Source of the DNA: Branchiostoma floridae
Taxonomy: Eukaryota > Chordata > Leptocardii > Amphioxiformes > Branchiostomatidae
Direction of reading: 5' to 3'
Length of the DNA: 64,000 nucleotides
NCBI RefSeq assembly: GCF_000003815.2
Contig: NC_049985.1
Coordinates: forward strand, 9,414,247 to 9,478,246
Every line of letters starts with the position of its first letter. Positions within the stretch are counted from its first letter, which is position 1. This document shows positions 41,701 to 51,800 of this stretch, piece after piece. Below the pieces are notes generated by a model, which did not search any database, was not told the origin of the DNA, and worked only from the letters and a program-made list of their open reading frames with translations. The position numbers and the translations under genes are program-made.

Positions 41701-44492
41701 ACACTGCAGTAACTTTTGCTGCTTTACAAATGCTCATAATGTGAGTAGACCAGCTTGCCCCTTACCAGCACCCAAGCGCTGGCACACGCCAGGGAGAAAT
41801 AGAAAGGGAGGCAGTGTGCTCAGCTGTAAAGATCTTCCACAACCACTATTAAGCGTCTGCAGTTTAATTTATCAAAACAGAGCACATAAATCTTGTTTAC
41901 TGTATCACACTTTTGGTTCAAGTTAACATCATGAGCAACTCACAGGTATAACATAGTCCTTGTATTTGTTGTATATCCTCTCCCTTTTCTCTGGATCATT
42001 TGGGTAGAGGTCTGTGTCTTTTCTCACCAGCTTGATCAACATGGCTCTCTTCAGATCCATACCCAGCTGAGAGTTCAGGTCTTCCTGGGAAGTCTGGAAT
42101 GTAAGTCCAACACTTACACATGTTGTCTTTTGATACACAAGAATATCAAATCACCCTTTGACAGGTGGACATACTAGATCTGAACACTTCTGAGCTAAAA
42201 TCATTTCAAAGATTCAATGACAAGCTAATGTTATAATGCATAAAAAGCACTAATTACTAATCAGTCTAAATGTCCTAATTCTTTAAAAATTTGGAATTTC
42301 TGCCAGAAGCTCATGTGTTTGAGACAAACACATGTGGACACTTGCAGTTTTTCAATGTGCAAAGTCAAACTTAAAATTTTCTAAAAGTAGTGACCTTGAG
42401 TGATAGTGACCTTGATAATGAAGAATCATACCTTAAGGATATAATGGTCAAACCCATAGGCCTCATCAATGAGATTTAATGTTCTTGATGTGACAGTTGT
42501 AGTTATCGTCTTGTCCAGAATTTCACTGTACAAGTGCCGTTCAATCAGCTGTGGACGCCACATGTGCTTCACTCTGTACAACAAGAAAAAAGGCAATACG
42601 AAAGCCATGTTAGTCATGTGAAGTCTGTCCTAAATAAGAGGAAATGGCAATTACTTTAGAATGAAAGCTATTATAACTACATAAACTCGTTAGGCCTAGG
42701 AAAAAAAATGTTGTGTTTCCTGTTTCAGTCCTGAAAAAAATTAGGGTCGGTAGGTAGGGATTATCTTTTTTTTTTCTTTTTAATTTTTTTTTGGTTGTCC
42801 AGAAGTCTAGTGACACATATTACAATAGGGTTGAAAAAAGTGAACTGAAATGCATGAGGACACTTTTCTTCCAATGTCAAACATTAATTTTGTGCATAAT
42901 AGATACATTGATCCTTTATTAGATAGGACAGGCAGCATTTTTACTTCAATAGAAAGCAGGCTGAATAACAATTCTGACTGGAAGCTATGTGACTCACTGC
43001 CCACGCAAAAAAAAAGTCTAGGGTAGGCAGGTTTTTCTAGGGAAGGTAGGGAAACAGGAAACACAACATTTTTTTTCTTAGGCCTTATCAAAATCAATTT
43101 TTGGGTAGCAATGTCTAAGGAAGCTGTAACAAAGGAGTAGATGTGGTTTTACTTGGGTTTCATCTTATCGTCGTTCTTCCTGCGGAAACCTTGGATCAAG
43201 CCTTCCCCTCCCCACAATCCCGTGTCATACGCCCTGCTGGGGTAGAAGGGCAGAGGGATGTTCTGTACTTTCTGTCTCTCTCCTGGATGGGCAGAAAAAA
43301 ATATACAGATTCCAATGATATCAACGGACATTTCATGGGTATAATTGAAGCTCCTTCTCATGAGGACTTGCTTCCTGTTCTTATGAGTATTATAGCACAG
43401 CACTTTGATGACTTATTTAGTTCCACTACCCTGGTAGCTTCCTTGTCACTGACACACCTTTTTATATCACAAAGAAAAAAAGAAATCAATAACAATTAAA
43501 AAATAAGTGCAGCTTTACACTGCAGAAAATGTTGTAGACTGGATAGAAATTAACAGATCTATGACCATTGCATTGCATGGCTGCTGTTCCACTGTCAATA
43601 TAGACTCAGTACTTTCTGATAAGTGGTTATGATGGATGATATTTAAGGGAGGCCCCTGTAATGACAAAACAAGGGTATCAGGATGTTTTGATGCCTTGAC
43701 AGCTTGGGCCCTAGCCAATCAGAACAGTTTGGCACCAGGCCTAAGATGGGTTAAAGTTAGGGTTAACCCTCCTGAACCTAGTGACGAATCATCCTGATTG
43801 GCTAGGGGCTGAACTACCCAGGTGCCAAAAAGTAATGGAATCAAAAACCAGTTCTACTGACCAGATTTGGGGTGTATTTTCCACTTTCCCTGTTCTTCCT
43901 TGTAGTGGACAGGTGTTGGTGTCTTAGGGTCCAAACTGTCCAGGTAATGCTTGGGAAGTCTGCTGATCATGGCAGGGGTGTATCTGTGGAAAAGGTAAAA
44001 TAAAGGTTGAAAAAAAAAAAAAAAAATTAATAGTTTTCGTATTTGATGCTTTCTAAAAGGTTTTGTTACTCATCATTACATACATCACATGTGAAAGGAT
44101 AAACAGTAGTAGTTTGCTGTCAAAAGCGATTTGTATAAGCCCTTTCGCACATTTGAGGATGCATGTGCAGCAACATGAATTCTGGGTAATATGTCAAAGT
44201 TGAAGACCCATCAGAAGTAAACAGTCTTCTCTCAACCATCCTTGTGATCTGCATAACAATGTCTGGATAGAAATGGCATCTGGAACATGGCGGAATGCGT
44301 ACATTCAGAAGCCTTTACCTTTCACGTACAGCAACATAACCTAGAATTCCTGTCACCAGTATGTGTGTACTTGAATATGCAAAAGGCTTGATGCGAAGGA
44401 TGACTGTATGGGACCCACCTGTATGATAGTCTTTCGTCCCTGTTAAACCACTTCCAGTACCGGAAATAAGGCTTCAGCCCTAGCACCTGCAT
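35724..44492 (-). CDS. MRPL28: Mitochondrial ribosomal protein bL28m
   Basis: Eight coding exons: 44492-44419, 43983-43862, 43282-43153, 42573-42432, 42093-41944, 41664-41538, 36390-36294 and 35796-35724. All phases agree, giving about 304 residues (human 256). Family landmarks are [82 protein letters not shown] and [17 protein letters not shown]. The last two exons ([12 protein letters not shown]...) give a longer tail than in vertebrates, although the EPAV stretch still aligns. The protein is part of the mitochondrial 39S subunit. The ATG overlaps a possible acceptor (ATGCAG), so the start could lie in an undetected upstream exon. The intron between exons 6 and 7 holds a complete DIRS element in the same orientation; another intron holds a MITE. 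Confidence 0.95.
36668..36796. repeat. DIRS inverted terminal repeat, 3' side
   Basis: It begins CCATGGTCCTTAATTAGCAT and ends in GACGTCAGTTTTT. It is inverted and essentially identical to 41372-41500. The outermost 40-60 bp of the two ends are unlike each other and are represented instead in the internal complementary region. Confidence 0.9.
36870..36980. repeat. DIRS internal complementary region (circle-junction template)
   Basis: The first half (to about 36938) is the reverse complement of the element's left outer end (36609-36677). The second half (about 36941-36978) is the reverse complement of the right outer end. In DIRS models this segment templates the joining of both ends during circular cDNA synthesis. 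Confidence 0.88.
36971..38000 (-). CDS. DIRS tyrosine recombinase
   Basis: The recombinase is the C-terminal part of a 709-codon open frame (39100-36971). The upstream part of that frame overlaps the RT/RNase H ORF. Recognisable features are an N-terminal SAM-like helical region ([20 protein letters not shown]) and a catalytic core with Arg in [12 protein letters not shown]-x-x-R in [14 protein letters not shown], and a C-terminal Tyr in [13 protein letters not shown], in the R...HxxR...Y order of the phage-integrase fold. It should insert the circular DNA copy. The true start is uncertain; the domain itself begins around 38000. Confidence 0.88.
37786..40044 (-). CDS. DIRS reverse transcriptase-RNase H
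   Basis: A 752-codon open frame overlaps the end of the Gag-like ORF by 137 nt. RT fingers/palm: [20 protein letters not shown] (about 156-175), [12 protein letters not shown] (203-214) with the first catalytic Asp, [14 protein letters not shown], and the catalytic IYLDDMLIF (271-279). RNase H follows, with [37 protein letters not shown] and [13 protein letters not shown] holding the acidic residues. The RT is of the DIRS/gypsy-like YLDD type. No stops or frameshifts interrupt it. It could be translated from ATG 40044 or by reinitiation or frameshift after Gag. Confidence 0.93.
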   Translation of the reverse strand: MAFAAIGSSALPPLASQEETPTLSSTGVRSIPAPPISQETGRNLSSVSQSCLHQLLRRRLPALQPVPHPLPNPLPHGGRLKFFLPVWRKLTSDQVILDIVKGYRLPFKRSPPVQTSIPWTRAMTREQDLAIDSEIASMLDKGAIQEVPFSSDLFISRLFTVPKKTGGLRPVINLRPLNRCLFVPKFKMESLGMVRELVRPGDFFCKIDLTDAYFTVAIHPNHHRFLTFAWKNKFFSFVCLPFGVSSAPLVFTKLLKVVVSHLRRRGIRLIIYLDDMLIFADSSDRCRQDAITATDFIAHVGFVTNLGKSVLEPTQCITFLGSGLNSLSMCLFLPGVKLQELSQLAGEVLERECLSARQLASVIGKFQAATVSVLLGPLHLRHLQLLLISCLRQSGGFWQTPVRLTESARQDLIWWRDELRLHNYRPIHCPEENVVIETDASLDGWGAFANGVSTGGRWSRAERGQHINQLEMLAVFLALKAFCKDRANCTVRVKSDNSTVVSYINRRGGTRSPALSNLALSLWDYCVERSILLSADHVAGVTNVRADFRSRHFARTTEWSLCPQVFQAIQKMCPSLRRAGAVDLFASRLNRKLPKFVSWEPDPESLGTNAFTMNWNQWEALYAFPPFKIIERVLRKVRQDQVTVHFVAPIWDTAAWYPLILEMSVRKPVRLPRYPSLLTQPGDGSLHPLSSTLRMAMWTVSGVSSESSTFRKELQRSSSPPGVLRPEDSMRQRGGNGLAGAVLGVWIPFMHL
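39908..41296 (-). CDS. DIRS Gag-like protein
   Basis: The open frame runs from 41389, but the likely start is the ATG at 41296 ([16 protein letters not shown]), giving 462 residues. It has a Ser/Arg/Lys-rich N-terminus, a central helical region (from about [20 protein letters not shown]) and an Arg/Gly-rich basic C-terminus ([20 protein letters not shown]) suited to nucleic-acid binding. No CCHC knuckle is seen. Position and composition, rather than sequence identity, support the Gag assignment. Confidence 0.75.
   Translation of the reverse strand: MSDSKKDSRRRKGSHGSHSSSSRHSSSDKRAREEFSRRKSSSSSPRGIGDKRELVSAPLPPGHERGDGALADGRSTEDPESSGQKELLLEGQKSPRLPREPNGDKSPVRTPEWPGDLGELRDLLGVNVIQQDQNSLRVAFGLMSEEFKGVKEILGSIAASVGAKRHLGAPSELESEVTPSKRSRFDSGDESTCSAASDMSFVPFDREPAAPEKVWTARQSVVRFAADYFDLKKERKTESLTHWQNKYLLPSNAPKALSVPELDSAAKEMIKSIDFYKGKSALQVDRNLASVHTKLLHVVAPVLNLWQMLKECNGEFSEPDRDIMQDCAATAVWLLGSAHSKIADVRRSSLAEVSYQSTAKDLFGLIPDDPTQLLRNDLGSKARELASGKKALVDTLKPKQSSQRGRGASSASTSRGRGGFRGNRKFRPPPSRQSGGNSNSKFYWGSQYSRTSNQSGDGKKSK
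41372..41500. repeat. DIRS inverted terminal repeat, 5' side
   Basis: Inverted counterpart of 36668-36796. It lies upstream of the Gag-like ORF and would carry the element's promoter. The outer end continues to about 41518 (GGACGAAGACAA). Confidence 0.9.
42692..43085. mobile_element. MITE family A, copy 3 (394 bp, full length)
   Basis: Same inverted ends (AGGCCTAGGAAAAAAAATG) and same interior order as the copy at 9333-9724, with scattered substitutions. It is non-coding and lies in an MRPL28 intron. Confidence 0.85.
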
Positions 44493-45815
44493 AAGCAAGA
44501 TAAAGAGGGGGTGAATCAAGGCAGTAAAATAACATATGCACAATATAACAGCAATAATTATGTAATTTATGTAGTGTGGCTTTACCAAAAATGATCGACC
44601 CAGTTGCTTGAGTAACTGCTTATGTTTTAACGTTACCTGGATTTCTAAATCTTCATTGACATAGTGTAGTTTAGTCCTTGTACAGGGCCGACACCTGTGC
44701 TAGGCGCCGAAGTGCAAAGTTGGCCATATCTCAGGAACCATTTGGGTTTCTGTTCTAAGCAGCATCTCACTTGGGATAGTTTAATCAACTGTCCTTATCT
44801 GAGAAAAACACTGCACTGTAACTTAAGGTCTCAGAACACAGTATTTCTCCGCGACCCCCGTCCCCAAAAGTAGTTCGGGTTAAAATAGTGCACCGCAGTA
44901 CTTGCAAAGGCCGTATTTATTCTTCCGTGTACAACAGCGAGGTGGAAACTGTGGTGAATGGTAGAGGAATATATCGTTGTTGATACGGTATAAGTTGGAT
45001 TACGTTGCTTCTTCGGCCAGCGGGAATTTGCGCCTTGATACTGTTACCGGCACTTCCTGTTCGTCGCCTGCAGTTCCATGACCTCCGCTGGGGGTCAAAT
45101 CAAAGTGTCTTTTATGGAAAAACGAGCAGGCAAATGTATGCTCATTTTCAGATATTTTGTAGGTCGTACCCTCGACTTCAACATACTAAATTCTTGTAAA
45201 TTGTATCTGCACCTTTCTATAGGTTTTGAGTCGTCGAACCACCTCACTTTGGGGTCCTTAACCATGTAAATCCCCATAGGCGAAAAACTGTGTTCTGAGA
45301 CCTTGAGTCTTAGTTTTCATGGGGAGGGGGGTAACAGAAAGAAAACTCAAAGAAAATACTTACCGATGGAGGTGAAATAAACATTCTATTTTTTTGTTAC
45401 CGTCCGAACCGCCGTTACCATGGCAACGGCCGCCAAGACCAAACCCTATGCTTAAGTATAGGACACAAATTGGTAGAAACTTCTAACAGAAAACCCACGA
45501 CCACATTTCCAAACCGATATCAGTGACATTTGGTGACCCTACTCGGGCCTTCTCGCGCGAACTTGCGAGACCTACACTAGAGTATTTCACTCAGTAAAGG
45601 GGGTGGAATTTTACCTTTCTTACGATCAAAACTATTCATCACACGTTGAGGATAAAAATAGCTTATTTTTCTTCAGAGTTAAGCATATATTTTTTACATA
45701 ATAGTAGAGAAATCTAAAGTACTAAATTCACAATTTACATTAAGTGATTCTTCATACACCCCTATTCTTCTTCGTAATAGAATCGGCCATTTGTGCCAAG
45801 CAACCATCAACAAAA
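44493..45815. promoter_or_regulatory. Head-to-head 5' region of MRPL28 and the TTC6-like gene
   Basis: About 1.3 kb separates the divergent starts. It contains the 480-bp inverted-repeat element (44825-45304) and then a CpG-containing stretch (about 45380-45830) leading to an ATGGCGGACAC start. The MRPL28 transcription start and any 5' UTR exon were not located. Confidence 0.45.
44825..45304. mobile_element. 480-bp element with AAGGTCTCAGAACACAGT inverted ends
   Basis: The left end AAGGTCTCAGAACACAGT is matched exactly in reverse complement at the right end; imperfect pairing continues a few bases either side. The interior has small ORFs on both strands (about 60 residues) without recognisable domains. 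It is a non-autonomous element or the remnant of a larger one. Confidence 0.6.
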
Positions 45816-48800
45816 ATGGCGGACACTAGCATCAATAATGCAAGAACTGAGGTTTTCGCCTGTCATATGTGATAATCATCACTAGATCTGCTTCTCAACT
45901 TTCTGTATTCAATACTTCTGAATGCAGGGCAGCTCTGTACGAAAGGACTGTGAAAAATGTCTTCCCGGTAAGTCAATTTTTATCTATGAAATTTATGGTC
46001 GAGTATAGTCGACATAAACAACAACAACAAATTTTCAAGACTGTTTATAAGTTATAAGTGTAACGTTATGTGTTCATACAGAACATAACGGCACATATGA
46101 TCAATCGTATGAAAACTTTGCGCTTTGAAACGGCGGTACTATATACTTTGAGTTTTACCATAATTGGGAATGATCATTGTGTTGTGGCACAGCAAAAAAT
46201 GAAAAATATTTTGAACGAAAAGTGGAGAGTGATGTTTGCTTGTCTTTTTTTTCGTTTCTAAATTTAAATTGTTTTCTGCTGCGTTTGACATTCTGTTCTT
46301 TATATTGTTATTTCTGTGGCTCTATCAATAGCTATTGCTTTGCCTCTGTGTGAAATTCAAATCGTATTCATGCCTGTAGGCTTGTAAATATTAAAATCTT
46401 TAATATTATAACTCTTACACTTTTGTCCAACAGGGATTTCTTAACACAAGCGGAGCAGAGAAGTCGGTTCTTCCGCCATGGCCCCAACTTCCAACAGGAG
46501 CTGGCCCTTAAGAAGGAGCTGGCCGACCTGGAGAGGAAGTCCATCGCAGAGATCAGGGCTCTTAAGGCAGCAGCAAAACAACAGCCTTTGGACGAGGAGA
46601 CGGAGGCAGTCATGTTAGTACAAACAATTTGTATAGACACATACAAGTATACTTCTTCCCTTGCACAATTACACAATGAAACGCCCTGCCTGGCACAGTT
46701 GAGTCTTTCCATGCCAGGCAGAGAGCCTGCCCCCCTTAGCCAGGGACCACCACCCCCCTCACACACACACACACATTGCCCCTGAAGGCCCCTACATATG
46801 GCCTATGTAGATATAGATAAATTTGGACACCCAATACCAACTACTGTAATTCTTATAATTTCTACAGTGGTTTTATTTCTGGTTTTTGCAATGACACCTC
46901 ACAACTTGAAACCAGTGTTTCCATTTAATACTGCACAGTGATTAAAGTGCTACATGTAATTGCAAACTTGATACTGCCGCTTACACTTCATTTTTTCCTT
47001 ACTGCAAAATAAAATGATCACAAAGTTAAAGGAATTTACAGTATGCTGTCTGAACTGTGTATAATGTTTGTTGGTATTCATTCTGCATAAAAAAAAGATT
47101 GTCCTTAAGCTGAAAGGTAGTAAGGGAAATTAGAATATTGAAAACAAGAAGATTTGGCTGCACTCCTTGATTTTTGTCAATGTCAATGATTTTCTCTCAT
47201 GTCACTTAATTGTCTTGCAGCAAGCTGACTCCCAGGTTTGTACCAGATAGAAAACAGCCACCCATCAAGAGAAGTGATCCAATCTTTCATGATGAGCTCA
47301 CAGAGAAGATCATCTCCAGAGAGGTATTGAAACAATTCCAATCTGTAATGTCACCACACCATAAGAAAATCAATTATTTACTCTATCATTATCTTCCCAT
47401 TATTGGTTCAAAAGGTTTCTATTGTTAACTTGGTTTTAGACGATTTTGTATGACCTAAGTATTACTAGTAACTGCGTCATTTTCTGTATCTCTGTCTATA
47501 CCAGTGCATTACAATGGGTATTGGTTCCATAATATATTGAATAAACCCAAATATGCTACATGATACACAACGTGTATGTGAATTTTTTTGGATAACTTTG
47601 TGTACTAGTAATATAAGACAGTCTAGACTATAGGGATTATTCTGACTGCAGGTTATGAAGTAGTTGTAAATATCAAGTTCCTGTTATCTCAGTCCTAATG
47701 AGTTTGTATAGAGTTGCTAGGGATCTGGTCTGTCTCATTGCATGTATTTGAGTTGAAGTGTTTTCTACATTCCTGTCCAGCCATCCTTTCAGGAGCCCCC
47801 TGTCACCATGTCCACCTATAACCCCCTGGAGAAGTTTGAAGTGCCTCCTCCATCACAGAAAACTAGGAAGTACCCATACAACAAGGAAGAGGTTGTGTTT
47901 GTGGGAGGTATGTGTACATGTATCAAGTGGATTGCCAGATCGCTTTATGTCTTTTCATACTTATGAATATGAGAACCTGAGCCTGTGGGTTAAATATCTG
48001 TGATTGATTTTTTTTCTCGTAACATGGTACACACAAAGTGTTTTCATCATATTTCTTCTTTTTTTTTGGGTACAATTTCCCTGTATGGTAGGTTCATTGT
48101 TGCATGTCTCTTTGAAGCTCTTTGAAGATAACTAACTCACTTCTTTGGACACCACCCCACAGACATGAAGAGGCCCAGAGTCACTTCCATGGGAGTTCTT
48201 CCTTCCAGGCAAAGGTACCAAAACTGTTGTGTCATTCTTTACTATCGGCATACCTATGCAACATAAATAGTTGTCCCAATTTCCAGGTTTTGTACATATT
48301 GGATTTAACCAAGCTGATCTCATAGGGTACTAGTAATCAGTTGTATGTAACTAAGCACAATATTTCAATATGGACTATTGTTGCTGCTTTTCTGTGAAGT
48401 CTCATGGTAAGAAAATGGCAGAACAAGCAAGACAACTGTTTGACATTATTAGTATTAATAGTCTTAGCCTAAATGATCATTCTTATATCATATGTCTTCA
48501 GCATGTCATATTGTTCCTCAATCCTGTATCTTGTGCCAGGTAGCAAGTCTTGTATCTTGTGCCAGGTAGCAATTAGCCGGTTAAGAGATTACATTTTACT
48601 ATTCCCTTGGCTCTCAGGATGTAGGTGCATGTAGTTAGAAAAGAGAAACAGGTTTATTGTCAGTTTCCCATCTGACTTAGGCAGAAGCAGAGACAGATCA
48701 GACATCAGAGTCAGGTCAGGTGCAGACAGGCAGGGGAGATGGAGTTTAGGTGACTCTTAGTCAACAGAGACTGTTCATGTTCAATTGGTTCATTGTTGCC

Positions 48801-51800
48801 TGTTAGGGTTGATTACTCAATAGTGCTGCTAGAGCATTCATTCATTTAAGTGTTAAAACTGTGCAATGGTTTATACCTATTGATGATAATACTTTGACTG
48901 TTGGTGAAATATTCAATAACTTGTTCATCACTGATATCATGTTGGATATCAATGTGTTTAATCGTCTTTACTTTTCACAATGTGTATATATGGTATCTTT
49001 AATTATTAATGATATGTCCTGTTATGAAAAAATATTCATTGATAAAAGCATGTTCTGTTTTGATCATGCTTTCAGTTGTTATACGATACTCTTCAATTAT
49101 AACTGTCCTTCATATAATGATATAGTTAGACTGTGTTATGCTTTTAAAGTCAACAAGAGTTGGGTTATATAAAGAATGAAACAATGGATTATTTCTTGAT
49201 AGTGTGTCAGTACAATGACATTGTTGCATATAAATACATAATTGGTTAGGTATCAGTCATTCTCTTTGATCATTTGAAATTCTATGACATGATGATAACT
49301 CCTTTCCTGTGAAAACCTTCCCTGTCTTTAGTACTGAAGTGGAAGGTCTGGCTGTTCTGATGGAAGGCAAGCCTGCCGTCCCTCCACTGAGGGAGATCTC
49401 TCTGCCTGCTCCCACACCAACCACAGAGGTCACCATCGAGGTACAGTTCAATATTTTGTCTTGCTTGCAATGAAACTGCCCTTGTCAGAAATCATACTTG
49501 ACAGTATCATGCCTCTCAAATGTACAAATTGTGTCTAGTTGTAGAGATTAGATTATCTTTAAATGATTTTCCCCTTAGCTGAATGTCTAACCATCATCAA
49601 CACAATATTATACTTTATTCTTTCCAATCTAAGTTGAAACCAAGGGTATTTAATTTTCCTATATCGTGTTGCTGCAGAAATTGAATTGCTCAGGTTTTTC
49701 AGTATATTATTGGAAGGCAAATGAGAGACAAAAATTGTACAAACTGTTGACTAAAAAAATGCATACCTTTCTCCCAATTCCATCTGTTAATGATATTGAC
49801 AAAAAAAATATTCTAAAGTTGTATCCCATATATTTCTCCCAGTTCCATCTGTTGACAGTTTATGCAAATTATGTTAAATGTTATGTGTTGTGACAAATTA
49901 TGTGTAATGTTTTGAACTTGCAGCCCAAGTATGAGTTTATGGAGTCCACAGAAGAAGGAACCACGGAGACCCCTATCGGCAAACCTGGTACCAAACCAGC
50001 CATCGCCAGTGCAGCTGGCACAACAGGACCAGTACCATTCTCAGCCAGATCCAAACCACCTGCCAGACCCAAGTCTATAGCCAGCGGCAGCCCCACACCG
50101 AGACCTCCAAAATCACCTCCCAAAACTCCAGGTATTCAAATCACCACAATTTTCTGGAATGAGTTAAGGTATTTGAGCCTTTGTAGTTTCCATTACGAGT
50201 TTGAACACAAGGCAACCTCACAAACTTTATAGAATACGTCATTTCCTATGAAATGTGTCTAACATGCCACTGTTTTCATTAATGTAGACAAAGGAGCCAA
50301 GCTGCGGAGGAAGACTGTGGCTAAGAGTGGTACAAGCAAGACAACAAGTATGAAGTCCTCCACCACGGCCAGGTCCTCCCCACAACGGACACCTACAAGG
50401 GCAAAGGTCATCGGAGAGTCAGATGAGGAAGGTAAGAGTCACATGGTACCAACTGTCTTACATAAGGAACTTATTATGTAAGAATAAATGGCTAGATTCT
50501 TCTATGACTGTGGCTTTTGCCTGGCATGGCTATAGAATTAGAAGCATGAGAAGTAAACAATCATTTCTGATGATTGATTAGTTGTATTCAGTAATGTTAT
50601 TTCAGTGTTCTATTTCAGATATTCCATCTATTTCAGTTATTCCATCATATCTTATTATTTGGATGTCTAATCTTCATCAACGTATTCCATCTATTGTGAT
50701 GTACATGTAAATTAATGGTTGGTGAAACACACAATGCCACGTTACATCATAGAAACACCATGTTCATTTTTCTTGTAGATGAAGCAGACAGTTCTTCAGA
50801 AGAGGAAGAGCTGCTGACGCTGAGGAGCAAACCCCAGTCCAGGGTGGGGTTTGCGGATGATGTTGTGATGGAGGGGGAGCCGTCCCCACTCCCCAGGAGG
50901 AGGGTCACCCCCAGGGTCAGGTCTGGCGAAGAGGAGAAGATCAAACCAGGTTAGCTGCAAATCCTTGGGATGACTGACGGTTGTCACACATGTATCTGAT
51001 GGTTACGTTTATGGAATTCACAATGGATTATCACATTTTGTTTTTGGTTTATTTCAAAGAAAATATTACTTCCCTAAACTGTGCACTGGCTATCTACAAT
51101 ATGATACAGTATAGAACTGTACATTTTTGCATCAGCAAGCTAGGGTCTGTTCCAAGAAAATAATAACAAAGTGACAGAGCAAGATGACAAGTTGAAAATG
51201 GAAGATGCTACCCAGTATTGTGAACTTTGTTTGCTTCAAGTGGCTGCCTCCTTGCAGGAATATAGAACTTATCTTCATGTTATTATCATAATTGCATATT
51301 TGTTTCTTGTCTCCCATCCTAGCTTGCCAATGGTAATACTTAAAAAACTAAACCTAAATTCCAATCTTGTCTCCAGGCAGTGCAGATTCTGCAACATCCC
51401 AGAAGTCCATGAAGGAGTTGCTGGCTGAAGCTGAAGCGCTGGCCTCTCCTGGGACCGAACCACTCTACAAGGCCAGGAGGGGGTCGGGCAGGTCCAAATC
51501 TACAGAGGAGGAGAAAAAAGCAGAAACACCTGAAAAGGCTGAGCGATCTGTGGATGAGATTATTGCCACCTTAAGAGCCACCTCTAAGGGCGGAAGGTGA
51601 AATATTTGTTCGAAATAGAATGAAATATATGTTTATACTTTTTTATGAGAAAGTTTGTTCTAGTCTGGTACGTATCTGTTTCAGGTTTTGCTTTCTTCAC
51701 AGTTGTTGCTACTTTGCGAGGCAGCAACCCGTTGGAAGTGGGCAAAGCTGAAAACAGAAGTGTACTAGGCTAAAGCCCCAAACACATTCAGGACATCCCA

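Noticed and set aside
45930-45969. Firm placement of a 40-nt second exon for the TTC6-like gene
   Set aside because: The splice signals look good, but the phase fits the next exon only with a weak alternative acceptor at 46449-46450, so it is left as a possibility.
48524-48574. Two-copy tandem repeat of about 26 bp (TGTATCTTGTGCCAGGTAGC)
   Set aside because: Real but small and intronic, with no splice or coding consequence seen.
48861-49172. 103-codon ORF in a TTC6-like intron
   Set aside because: AT-rich, low-complexity composition, no recognisable domain, and located between well-supported exons.
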